NCBI GenBank assembly: GCA_903928395.1
Contig: CAIYQS010000264.1
Coordinates: forward strand, 1 to 5,887
Reading direction: 5' to 3'
Length of the DNA: 5,887 nucleotides
Origin: an uncultured Actinomycetes bacterium
GTDB lineage: Bacteria; Actinomycetota; Actinomycetes; Nanopelagicales; Nanopelagicaceae
The notes beneath the pieces were generated by a model, which saw nothing but the letters and a program-made list of their open reading frames with translations, did no database searches and was not told where the DNA came from. Position 1 is the stretch's first letter, and the number at the start of each line of letters is the position of its first letter. This document shows, piece by piece, positions 1 through 5,887 of this stretch. The translations under genes were made by a program, and so were the position numbers.

Positions 1-1040
1 CACCACTAACCAAGCAACCATTAACGTTGCCTAACCGAAAGTGTCTAGCAAATATCGCGCAGGTCCATCGACACATTTCGGATCCAGCGATTTTGGCTCC
101 AATAATTGCACTCTCCGATCTTGCTGATAAGAAAGTGTCTTATTTGAGAGTTGCGAAATCGATATTAGAGTCCAATAATTTTTCCCCCCGCTCAACTTCA
201 GAGCTTGCCTCGGCTTTAGGTACGTTAGACATGGCTCACGGTGCAGATAAACGGGCACGAAAGCTTTTGTTGAGAAGTCTAGAAGACCCGTCAGAAAATG
301 TTCTGGCTCAAGCAGTTTGGCTGAGTGGGAAGCATAAATTGAAATTGGATGCAACTGAAAATGCTGATATTCCAAATGCTTTTGAGGCCGAATCGCGAGT
401 TTTCGCCAATGAACTTAGTTGGGAAGAAGCAACGGAGACTGCTAAGCGGTGGCGCGATGATCAAGAATTCTCGACTCAGGCAGCAGTATTTGGATCCTGG
501 GCTGCCTGCGAAGCAAATGACTGGAAAGTTGCAATCTCGTTTACATCTCGAGGACTTATAACTAACCCGACAGACGTATTACTGAGAAACAATGCGGCAT
601 TTGCATATATACAAGAGGGAGATCTAAGGAACGCGTTTTACCATTTAACTCAGGAACAAATTTATGTCAATCAAGGAATGGCAAACATCGCAGTAACCGC
701 TACAGAGGGGCTATTGTTGTTTAGAGCCGGATTACCAGTTCTTGGTCGTGATAGGTATCAAAAAGCGATTCGTCAATTTAATCTCAAGGAGGAAATAGTC
801 AACGCACTAGATGCAAGAATTATGCTAACAATAGAAGAATATATATCCGGAAATTCGGAATTCGAGGTTGCCAAAAGAGAAATCGAGGGACTCGCAAGAA
901 AAAGTGGTGAGCCGAGACTTTTTGGAAGAGTTCAATTACTAGAAAATTTGCGGCATCAAAGAGATATAAATGCACCGTATCCTGAAATAGATCCTTCTCT
1001 ATTACAAGAAATTCGTCGCCATTACATCAAATTAAAATAA
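1..1040 (+). CDS. TPR-repeat protein of unknown function, 5' end outside window
   Basis: I do not recognise this gene. The frame is open from base 3 to the TAA at 1038-1040. The first possible start is TTG at 27, but nothing like a ribosome binding site precedes it and the frame continues to the window edge, so the true start probably lies further left. Numbering from that TTG (337 residues), I see tetratricopeptide-like helical pairs at about 58-91 (Leu64-Gly65, Ala77, Pro88), 150-183 (Ala169, Pro181), 184-217 (Ala191, Tyr194, Gly198, Ala203) and 221-254 (Gly228, Gly235, Ala247). The 34-residue phase between 150 and 217 is exact. There is no transmembrane segment, signal peptide or catalytic motif in the visible part, so it is probably a cytosolic scaffold or protein-binding region. 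An enzymatic domain could lie in the missing N-terminus. It points at the helicase gene tail to tail, so the two do not share an operon. TPR assignment is fairly secure; function is unknown. Confidence 0.8.
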   Translation, partial: PLTKQPLTLPNRKCLANIAQVHRHISDPAILAPIIALSDLADKKVSYLRVAKSILESNNFSPRSTSELASALGTLDMAHGADKRARKLLLRSLEDPSENVLAQAVWLSGKHKLKLDATENADIPNAFEAESRVFANELSWEEATETAKRWRDDQEFSTQAAVFGSWAACEANDWKVAISFTSRGLITNPTDVLLRNNAAFAYIQEGDLRNAFYHLTQEQIYVNQGMANIAVTATEGLLLFRAGLPVLGRDRYQKAIRQFNLKEEIVNALDARIMLTIEEYISGNSEFEVAKREIEGLARKSGEPRLFGRVQLLENLRHQRDINAPYPEIDPSLLQEIRRHYIKLK

Positions 1041-1101
1041 AGAATTTAATTAAAAGAGTAAGTTTGATATTTCCAACCCGAGCCGACCAAGATCCGCCAC
1101 T

Positions 1102-1144
1102 AAAAAATCGAAGAAGATGACGACCTTCCCAGGTGGGCATAAGG
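1102..1144 (-). terminator. possible hairpin terminator between convergent genes
   Basis: In the gap between the two converging genes, bases 1124-1130 (CCTTCCC) can pair with 1135-1137 (GGG) and 1141-1144 (AAGG). This leaves a four-base loop and a three-base bulge, 7 pairs in all. Read on the minus strand, six T residues follow (A-run at 1102-1107), but 16 bases lie between stem and T-run, which is too far for a textbook Rho-independent terminator. It could end helicase transcription or merely be a chance fold. Confidence 0.2.
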
Positions 1145-1170
1145 AAACTTTAAATAAGATCTAATATCTG

Positions 1171-1195
1171 AGGTCAAGTCCCTTTGCGATGACCT
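1171..1195. repeat. perfect 6-bp inverted repeat AGGTCA-N13-TGACCT
   Basis: AGGTCA at 1171-1176 and TGACCT at 1190-1195 are exact reverse complements separated by 13 bases. A G-T pair can extend the stem by one. It starts 16 bases beyond the helicase stop codon. As RNA it could form a 3'-end stem for transcripts from either side; as DNA it could be a binding site. No T-run follows on either strand, so a classical terminator is not supported. The repeat is certain; its role is unknown. Confidence 0.4.
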
Positions 1196-1210
1196 TCGTG
1201 AGATTCCTGA

Positions 1211-3223
1211 TTAAAGCAGATCAAATTTGACCTTTATCTCCGCTGATTCCGCTGGGGTTAATCCTGAGGAACGGGCCACAAATGGAAGCTGAAGATCCAT
1301 CGCAAATGGGCTTACGGCTCTACTAGTGCTGGATCCATAGATATATCTCCTATTTGCAAACGACAGAATGCAAGTTGATTTTGCGCGAGTTAACCCAACA
1401 TAAAGCAACCTCGCCATTTCATAAACGCGCCCAGCGTTCCCTTGAGCGTGACCACCTGGAACGAAATCACTCTCTAGCCCTGGAATGAAAACTATCCCCG
1501 AAGATAGCCCCTTAGAAGAATGCAAACTCATTATCTTAACCTTGGGAGAAATAATTGGTTGTATATCCGGTGGAATGTCTAATCGCGTGTAAATCTTTTC
1601 AAGACAATGCTTCTTTTCTTCGGAGCGATGCATGCCAATGTACTCAGCCGCTTCTTGCAACGTGGATTCTTGAGGCAAAGATGAGATTAGCTCATACCAG
1701 ATTAAATTTACTGGACTACCCAGATAAAGACATAAATGATCCAACTCTACAGAGCTGATCTCCAGAAGCAATGAATCTTTATTTAGATGGGAGAAGTTGG
1801 ATAGCAATTGCCTGTATGAATCTAGGGCTGATTCTGCCCTCCGCGAAAAAGAATTCAGTGGATAATTTCCTTGGAAAATATCTGCGATGTCAAGACTAAG
1901 GGTTGGGATTTTTTCAGCGATAGCAACGCACGTTCCGACCCCAGTCCCTCGTTTTAAGCCGAGAACTAATCGCTTAGCCAGGAAATTGTTTGATCTAACT
2001 AATATATTCAACACTTCAAAACATAAACGGCCCTCATCGGTGTCTATAAGCCTCACGGCTCTCGCATCTTCATATTCGACGTTTACTCTGTCGAGTTCAT
2101 TAAATAATGGCGGCCCTTGAACTCCTCTGTCAAAAAGCAATATAAGGATTTCGTCAGCAGGTATGCCACTACTTATCAATCTTTGGCAGGACGTGGCTAC
2201 CGCTGTTGCTTCAAGCATACCCGTACTGAAATTCCAGGTGTGGACCACTCCATCAACATCTGGAAGCTGCCCCGAATATAAAGAACTTATGTTTTTATTG
2301 ATCCGTCCGGACAAAGAATTATTCACTATTAAATTCTGACTCAGGTTTACTATAACTTCTGTTGATCGAAAACAGTCTTCAAGTAGATGCCTGGAGGCAC
2401 CAGGATAACTGTTCATAAATTTTTGGACTAAATCTGGCGAGCCAAATCTAAATCCATAGATACTTTGATCATCATCGCCGCAGAGGAATGTAATTGCGCC
2501 TTCATCCATAAAAAGTTTTATAAATTCCACGTCCAATGGATTCAAATCTTGAAATTCATCGACAATTAAGTTTTTCAAGTCAAGCAACTCTTTTGGGTTG
2601 ATACCCGAAATGCGAATATTTTGAACCGCCTCATGCACTAGTTCGCCCTGCAATATTCCTGAGTAAAGAATCCTTCGGGATTTGAGAAATCGAACAAAGT
2701 TCTGAAATTCTTGGTCGGTTACAGGAACGGTTGGTGAAGCATAATTTGTGGGATTCTGGACTCCCGTGCTCAAAAACGCTTGATAAAATTCTCTAATTTC
2801 TAGCGCACGAGTTGGACTAATTGAATGGGTATTGGCGAATTCAGCGTCAAAGAAATTCTTTGACTGCCAATCATCCATAATAATTGGATTGGGCACAAAA
2901 CCATGAAGTAGGTTCGCTTTACGCAAGCACCTCAAAGCTAAAAAATGAATGGTGCTAACGGAGGGACCATTTTCATCAAATCCCGCATCTCGAACGGCAT
3001 TTCGGACTCCAATTGCTAGATCGTGGCTTGCTGCATTCGTAAATGAGACTCCAAAAATAGATTCAGGTGTGGTTCCACTATTGATAATCTGCACGACATG
3101 TTTCGCAATTGCCGCAGATTTGCCTGTTCCAGGGCCTGCAATGAGAAATACCGTTGCATTGGTATCTTGGGCAGCGGCGTCCTGCTTACTCTTTGCTGAC
3201 AGAAGTCGGGTGGGATTTCTCAA
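1211..3223 (-). CDS. UvrD/PcrA-like superfamily 1A ATP-dependent DNA helicase
   Basis: This 670-residue protein carries the SF1A helicase motifs in order: a Q-motif-like glutamine (Gln14), Walker A AGPGTGKS (29-36, Lys35), motif Ia SFTNAA (60-65), Ib STIHF (90-94), Walker B VDEFQDL (221-227, Asp222-Glu223), motif III GDDDQSIYGFR (249-259), motif IV CFRS (284-287), a PcrA-like LKRGTGVG segment (423-430), motif V with His568 and SKGL (570-573), and motif VI RLLYVGLTRAK (605-615, Arg605 and Arg613). It should therefore be an active ATP-driven 3'-5' DNA translocase. At 670 residues it is shorter than typical UvrD or PcrA (about 720-770), mostly in the 2B and C-terminal parts. No nuclease domain is visible, which argues against a RecB or AddAB type. 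The start is TTG: the preceding codon is TAA, an AGGAG site lies 6 bases upstream, and the first internal Met (119) comes after Walker A. It lies downstream of map on the same strand but 185 bases away, so it is probably a separate unit. Motif III reads FRFGSPD where FRGA is usual. It is more divergent than a housekeeping UvrD; an accessory repair or defence helicase is plausible but unproven. Confidence 0.93.
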   Translation of the reverse strand: MRNPTRLLSAKSKQDAAAQDTNATVFLIAGPGTGKSAAIAKHVVQIINSGTTPESIFGVSFTNAASHDLAIGVRNAVRDAGFDENGPSVSTIHFLALRCLRKANLLHGFVPNPIIMDDWQSKNFFDAEFANTHSISPTRALEIREFYQAFLSTGVQNPTNYASPTVPVTDQEFQNFVRFLKSRRILYSGILQGELVHEAVQNIRISGINPKELLDLKNLIVDEFQDLNPLDVEFIKLFMDEGAITFLCGDDDQSIYGFRFGSPDLVQKFMNSYPGASRHLLEDCFRSTEVIVNLSQNLIVNNSLSGRINKNISSLYSGQLPDVDGVVHTWNFSTGMLEATAVATSCQRLISSGIPADEILILLFDRGVQGPPLFNELDRVNVEYEDARAVRLIDTDEGRLCFEVLNILVRSNNFLAKRLVLGLKRGTGVGTCVAIAEKIPTLSLDIADIFQGNYPLNSFSRRAESALDSYRQLLSNFSHLNKDSLLLEISSVELDHLCLYLGSPVNLIWYELISSLPQESTLQEAAEYIGMHRSEEKKHCLEKIYTRLDIPPDIQPIISPKVKIMSLHSSKGLSSGIVFIPGLESDFVPGGHAQGNAGRVYEMARLLYVGLTRAKSTCILSFANRRYIYGSSTSRAVSPFAMDLQLPFVARSSGLTPAESAEIKVKFDLL

Positions 3224-3312
3224 TTATTTCTCCTATTTGAGAATGAAGTAGAGTCCAAGAAAACTTGTGGAAAGAAGATCTGAAGAGTACCCATCCTAAA
3301 TAATAACTTCAT
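3220..3312 (-). other. possible 30-codon leader ORF overlapping the helicase start
   Basis: On the minus strand an ATG at 3312-3310 opens 30 sense codons and ends at a TGA (3222-3220) that overlaps the helicase TTG in the arrangement TTGA. The predicted peptide starts MKLLFRMG and ends SNRRNN. Only a weak AGG precedes its ATG. The overlap resembles the coupled stop-start junctions common in bacterial operons, and the helicase AGGAG lies inside its last codons. A frame of this length arises easily by chance, and the peptide resembles nothing I know. Confidence 0.2.
3230..3234 (-). promoter_or_regulatory. ribosome binding site AGGAG of the helicase gene
   Basis: Read on the minus strand, AGGAG stands six bases (AAATAA) before the TTG at 3223-3221. 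The codon directly before TTG is TAA, so the helicase frame cannot start further upstream. This site therefore decides the start. A consensus-like site paired with a weak TTG codon is a common way of setting moderate translation. Confidence 0.75.
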
Positions 3313-3365
3313 TAACCTGAATATTTATTCTTAAGAGAATTCAAGGTGAGGGTCTTTCCCTTCAT

Positions 3366-3400
3366 GAAAAGAGAGGAAATCGGCTAATTTAAATGGCCGA
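3366..3400 (-). terminator. candidate Rho-independent terminator after map
   Basis: Starting 8 bases past the map stop codon, the minus strand has TCGGC (3400-3396), an 11-base loop, then GCCGA (3384-3380), followed by a T-rich stretch of 14 bases with nine T. The stem is only five pairs and the T-run is interrupted by C, so it would be a weak terminator that may let part of the operon message continue into the helicase gene. Confidence 0.4.
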
Positions 3401-3408
3401 GAAATTCT

Positions 3409-4221
3409 TTAACTTAGTTGTGAGGAAATCTCCACTCCAAGGCGACCTAATGCCGTTGCTCCCCCATCAAGGGCTGTCATGACAAAAGGCTTGCCATCGG
3501 GTAGCAGGGCAAAGGTATGTTCAAAGTGTGCACCGTTGGATTTATCACTTGCGATCACAGTCCAGTCATCAGAAAGAGTTTTCATCTTTTCTGTGCCCCG
3601 AGTAATCATTGGCTCGATGGCAAGGGCAAGACCCACCTTTAATTCCGGCCCCAGACCAGGAGGACCATAGTTAAGTACATGAGGGTCTTGGTGCATTTCA
3701 GTGCCAATTCCATGACCCCCATACTCGCGCAAGATGCCGTACTTACCTTGGCTCTGAATGTAGTGCTCGATCGCATGGGATATATCGGTGAGGTGTCCAC
3801 CCACTTTGGCAGCGGCGATCCCACGCCACATTGAGCCCTCACAGGTATCCATTAATTTTTGATCTGCGGGATCAATAGCCCCCACACCAATCGAAAATGC
3901 AGAATCCCCGTGCCAACCGTTGACGATCGCACCGAAGTCAATTGAAATTATGTCACCGGAAACGAGCGGTCGTTCATTTGGTATCCCATGGACGACTTCA
4001 TGATTTACTGAAGCGCAAATGACATTGGGAAATCCGTGATAGTTCAAGAACGATGGGGTCGCGTTATTTGCCTTTAGGTAATCGGCAGCGATTGCATCTA
4101 ATTCGAGTGGAGTAACACCCGGTGCAATTGCCGCTTTCATCAGGTCAAGCGCCTCTGCAACAACAAGACCGGCTTTTCGCATGAGCTGAAGTTGCTCCAG
4201 CGTTTTAATCTGAGTAACCAT
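3409..4221 (-). CDS. map: type I methionine aminopeptidase
   Basis: This cytosolic metalloenzyme removes the initiator methionine from new proteins with small second residues, after deformylation. The 270 residues cover the whole pita-bread fold. The five metal ligands are present: Asp95 (in IDFGA), Asp106, His170 (in GGHGIG), Glu203 (in AIEPM) and Glu234 (in HFEHT). So are the substrate-site histidines His78 (in VVHGIP) and His177 (in MHQDP). Length matches the short bacterial form (E. coli 264), and there is no N-terminal SH3-ligand or zinc-finger extension like that of the mycobacterial type Ic enzyme. The ATG at 4221-4219 lies five bases after the adk TAG and has no clear ribosome binding site, so translation probably depends on coupling to adk. 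The N-terminus (IKTLEQLQLMRKAG) aligns naturally with the family start. It is the last gene of the secY-adk-map run. Confidence 0.97.
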   Translation of the reverse strand: MVTQIKTLEQLQLMRKAGLVVAEALDLMKAAIAPGVTPLELDAIAADYLKANNATPSFLNYHGFPNVICASVNHEVVHGIPNERPLVSGDIISIDFGAIVNGWHGDSAFSIGVGAIDPADQKLMDTCEGSMWRGIAAAKVGGHLTDISHAIEHYIQSQGKYGILREYGGHGIGTEMHQDPHVLNYGPPGLGPELKVGLALAIEPMITRGTEKMKTLSDDWTVIASDKSNGAHFEHTFALLPDGKPFVMTALDGGATALGRLGVEISSQLS

Positions 4222-4226
4222 AGTGA

Positions 4227-4868
4227 CTACTTGAGGGCTGCAACAGCGTTTGTCGAAATTTCTGAAACATCTCCTACTGCACTGATCACATTGAGCAGTC
4301 CCAGCTCGCGGTAAAAGGCGATGATTGGCTCCGTCTGTTCTGCATAAACCGAAAGGCGGTGAGCAATAACTTCTTCTTTGTCATCTTCCCGCTGGTAGAG
4401 CTCTCCTCCGCAATTATCACAAACTCCTTCAACCTTTGATTTGTCGAAAATTACATGAGAAGTTGCGCCACAATTTCGACAGACCCGACGACCTGATAGT
4501 CGTTTGATGATCTCTTCATTAGGGATGGAGAGTTCAAGAACGGCGTCAAGCGGTGTTGAATTTTTGAGTAAAACTTCTGCCAAGAATACTGCCTGACCAA
4601 CATTTCGCGGATATCCATCGAGCAAAAATCCGGGTGCAGTGTCAACGTGTGTAAGCCGATCTCTCACCATGTCGTTAGTGACCGAGTCTGGAACTAAGTT
4701 TCCGGAGTCCAAATAAGACTTAGCCAATTTTCCAAGTTCGGTTTCGCCTTTAATATTGGCGCGAAAGATATCGCCAGTTGAGATATGGGGAATGCCAAAG
4801 TGGGCCGCCAGAAAGACAGCTTGTGTACCTTTTCCGGCGCCTGGAGGACCTACCAGGATCAAACGCAT
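4227..4868 (-). CDS. adk: adenylate kinase, long form with zinc-type LID
   Basis: The enzyme interconverts ATP plus AMP with two ADP and keeps the adenylate pool balanced in the cytosol. The 213-residue protein has the P-loop GPPGAGKGTQ (7-16, Lys13), the AMP-site STGDIFR (30-36), the GFLLDGYPRNVGQA segment (80-93, Asp84 and Arg88), RLSGRR (123-128) and a C-terminal Arg171. The LID domain contains four cysteines, C130-x2-C133 and C150-x2-C153, the pattern of a structural zinc site, in place of the polar network of the E. coli enzyme. The long LID separates it from the short, LID-less adenylate kinase of Mycobacterium tuberculosis. The ATG shares its A with the secY stop (TAATG). A GAGGG (4885-4881) lies 12 bases upstream, too far to be ideal, so translational coupling to secY is likely. 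Confidence 0.97.
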   Translation of the reverse strand: MRLILVGPPGAGKGTQAVFLAAHFGIPHISTGDIFRANIKGETELGKLAKSYLDSGNLVPDSVTNDMVRDRLTHVDTAPGFLLDGYPRNVGQAVFLAEVLLKNSTPLDAVLELSIPNEEIIKRLSGRRVCRNCGATSHVIFDKSKVEGVCDNCGGELYQREDDKEEVIAHRLSVYAEQTEPIIAFYRELGLLNVISAVGDVSEISTNAVAALK

Positions 4869-5887
4869 TAGCGCAAAAATCCCTCATATGAACGTTGCTG
4901 CAATTGCGACTCGATCTGTTTAGCAGTATCTAAACCAACACCAACCACGATCAAGATTGCAGTTCCACCGAATGGAAAGTTCTGAGATGCCTGGAAGAGA
5001 ATCAGCGCGATAATCGGAATAATCGCCACGAAGGCCAAATAGAGCGACCCTGGTGCTGTAATTCGCGAAAGCACATACTGCAAATATTCAGACGTTGGTT
5101 TTCCGGCACGAATACCAGGAATAAACCCACCGTATTGCTTCATATTGTCTGCAACTTCGTCTGGATTGAAGGTAATTGCGACATAAAAGTAGGTAAAGAA
5201 AATAATCAATACCGCATAGGAAATAATGTAAACCGGGTGATCACCTTTAACGAGATTTGTTTGCACCCAAATTGACCATTTTGCGGTCGAACCCGAGAAG
5301 TTAACTATCAACGACGGTATATACAAAAGTGATGATGCAAAGATAACGGGAATAACACCAGCTTGGTTGACTTTGATCGGAATGTACGTAGAAGTTCCGC
5401 CGTAGGATTGGCGACCAATCTGACGCTTTGCGTATTGCACTGGGATACGGCGTTGAGCCTGCTCCACGAAGACAACGGCAGCAACAACAAGCACACCTAC
5501 AGCCATCACGAAGATGAAGGCGAACCAACCCTTCTGCTGCTTGATAGACCAGAGTTGAGTTGGGAATCCTGCTGCGATCGATGTGAAGATCAAGATCGAC
5601 ATACCGTTACCAATACCGCGATCAGTGATTAATTCGCCAAGCCACATGATTACCGAGGTGCCAGCTGTCATGACCAAAACCATGGTTACGATACGAGTCC
5701 AGGATGCATCAGGAATAATTGCCAAGGTACATCCGCTAAACAAGCGACCAGTCGAACGAGCAACTGCAATCAATCCAGTTGACTGCAAGATGGCTAGCCC
5801 AACAGTTAGGTAACGGGTGTACTGAGTGAGCTTTGCATTTCCAGATTGTCCTTCTGCCTTAAGTGTTTCAAAGCGAGGGATAACCAC
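4868..5887 (-). CDS. secY: SecY, protein-conducting channel subunit, N-terminus outside window
   Basis: SecY forms the membrane pore through which SecA or the ribosome passes unfolded proteins, with SecE and SecG as partners. The 339 visible residues start near the end of TM2, so about 95-100 residues (TM1, TM2 with the plug) lie past the right edge; the leading GTG is an internal Val. Hydrophobic segments are at about 23-44 (TM3), 65-85 (TM4), 95-112 (TM5), 121-142 (TM6), 174-195 (TM7), 218-240 (TM8), 279-298 (TM9) and 306-326 (TM10). Family landmarks are ITDRGIGNGMSILIF (87-101), YAKRQIGRQ (152-160) in cytosolic loop C4, and FNPDEVADN followed by FIPGIR (240-260) in loop C5. Arg260 corresponds to the important E. 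coli Arg357. The C-terminus ends in YEGFLR, as in actinobacteria. The stop TAA overlaps the adk ATG by one base. Confidence 0.98.
   Translation of the reverse strand: MVIPRFETLKAEGQSGNAKLTQYTRYLTVGLAILQSTGLIAVARSTGRLFSGCTLAIIPDASWTRIVTMVLVMTAGTSVIMWLGELITDRGIGNGMSILIFTSIAAGFPTQLWSIKQQKGWFAFIFVMAVGVLVVAAVVFVEQAQRRIPVQYAKRQIGRQSYGGTSTYIPIKVNQAGVIPVIFASSLLYIPSLIVNFSGSTAKWSIWVQTNLVKGDHPVYIISYAVLIIFFTYFYVAITFNPDEVADNMKQYGGFIPGIRAGKPTSEYLQYVLSRITAPGSLYLAFVAIIPIIALILFQASQNFPFGGTAILIVVGVGLDTAKQIESQLQQRSYEGFLR

Noticed and set aside
1030..1051. Seven-pair stem AATTAAA/TTTAATT over the stop codon of the TPR gene, as a terminator
   Set aside because: The stem is made only of A-T pairs, so it would be unstable, and no T-run follows on the plus strand.
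1117..1164. 15-codon ORF starting MTTFPGG in the convergent gap
   Set aside because: Too short, no convincing ribosome binding site and it runs through a hairpin; chance is sufficient.
1165..1200. tRNA-like 3' end: GGTCAAGTCCC resembles a T-arm, possibly a tRNA remnant or attachment site
   Set aside because: The T-loop lacks one T, no acceptor stem or CCA follows, and no D or anticodon arm is found upstream.
1211..3223. Calling the helicase GajB (Gabija)
   Set aside because: It is longer than typical GajB (about 500 residues), and no GajA-like ATPase-TOPRIM gene lies beside it in the window.
2949..3251. 100-codon plus-strand frame opposite the helicase N-terminus
   Set aside because: It lies wholly antisense to the conserved Walker A to motif Ib region of the helicase and its product resembles no family; it is a shadow frame.
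3293..3321. Minus-strand promoter for the helicase: TTCAGG, 17 bases, TAGGAT
   Set aside because: The spacing is right but the -35 matches only 3 of 6 and the -10 only 4 of 6, which is expected by chance in AT-rich DNA.
3312..3365. 17-codon ORF starting MKGKTLTL on the minus strand after map
   Set aside because: It has no ribosome binding site and begins at the edge of the candidate terminator's T-rich tail.
5301..5813. Several 60-90 codon frames within secY on both strands
   Set aside because: All overlap conserved SecY coding sequence and have low-complexity or unrecognisable products.

Overview
The window looks like part of an actinobacterial chromosome. The evidence is the minus-strand run secY > adk > map, the SecY C-terminus ending in YEGFLR (an ending typical of actinobacterial SecY), and the tight packing of these genes. 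GC content is moderate: 60-base lines sampled by eye run about 42-52% in the secY-adk-map part and about 30-43% in the left part. That is low for Actinomycetota and would suit a small-genome freshwater lineage such as Nanopelagicales (acI). The lineage is inferred, not shown.

Right part, 3409-5887, all minus strand: a conserved housekeeping operon. secY enters from beyond the right edge (N-terminus missing) and overlaps the adk start by one base in TAATG. adk ends five bases before map. The products are the protein-translocation channel, adenylate kinase with a four-cysteine zinc LID, and type I methionine aminopeptidase with all metal ligands. A weak hairpin with a T-rich tail follows map and may end the operon.

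Left part, 1-3408: accessory-looking DNA. A complete 670-residue PcrA/UvrD-like SF1A helicase lies on the minus strand (1211-3223). It starts at TTG behind a good AGGAG ribosome binding site. Facing it on the plus strand is the 3' part of a TPR-repeat protein of unknown function (1-1040), cut by the left edge. A 170-base gap between their 3' ends contains inverted repeats. In many actinobacteria map is followed by infA, rpmJ and rpsM. Here a helicase and a TPR protein stand in that place, so this may be an insertion point for variable genes or simply the end of the cluster in this lineage.

No tRNA, rRNA, transposase, integrase or CRISPR array was found. The most interesting possibility is that the helicase and TPR gene belong to an accessory, perhaps defence-related, locus that continues past the left edge. 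The window alone does not prove this, because no nuclease or other effector is visible.
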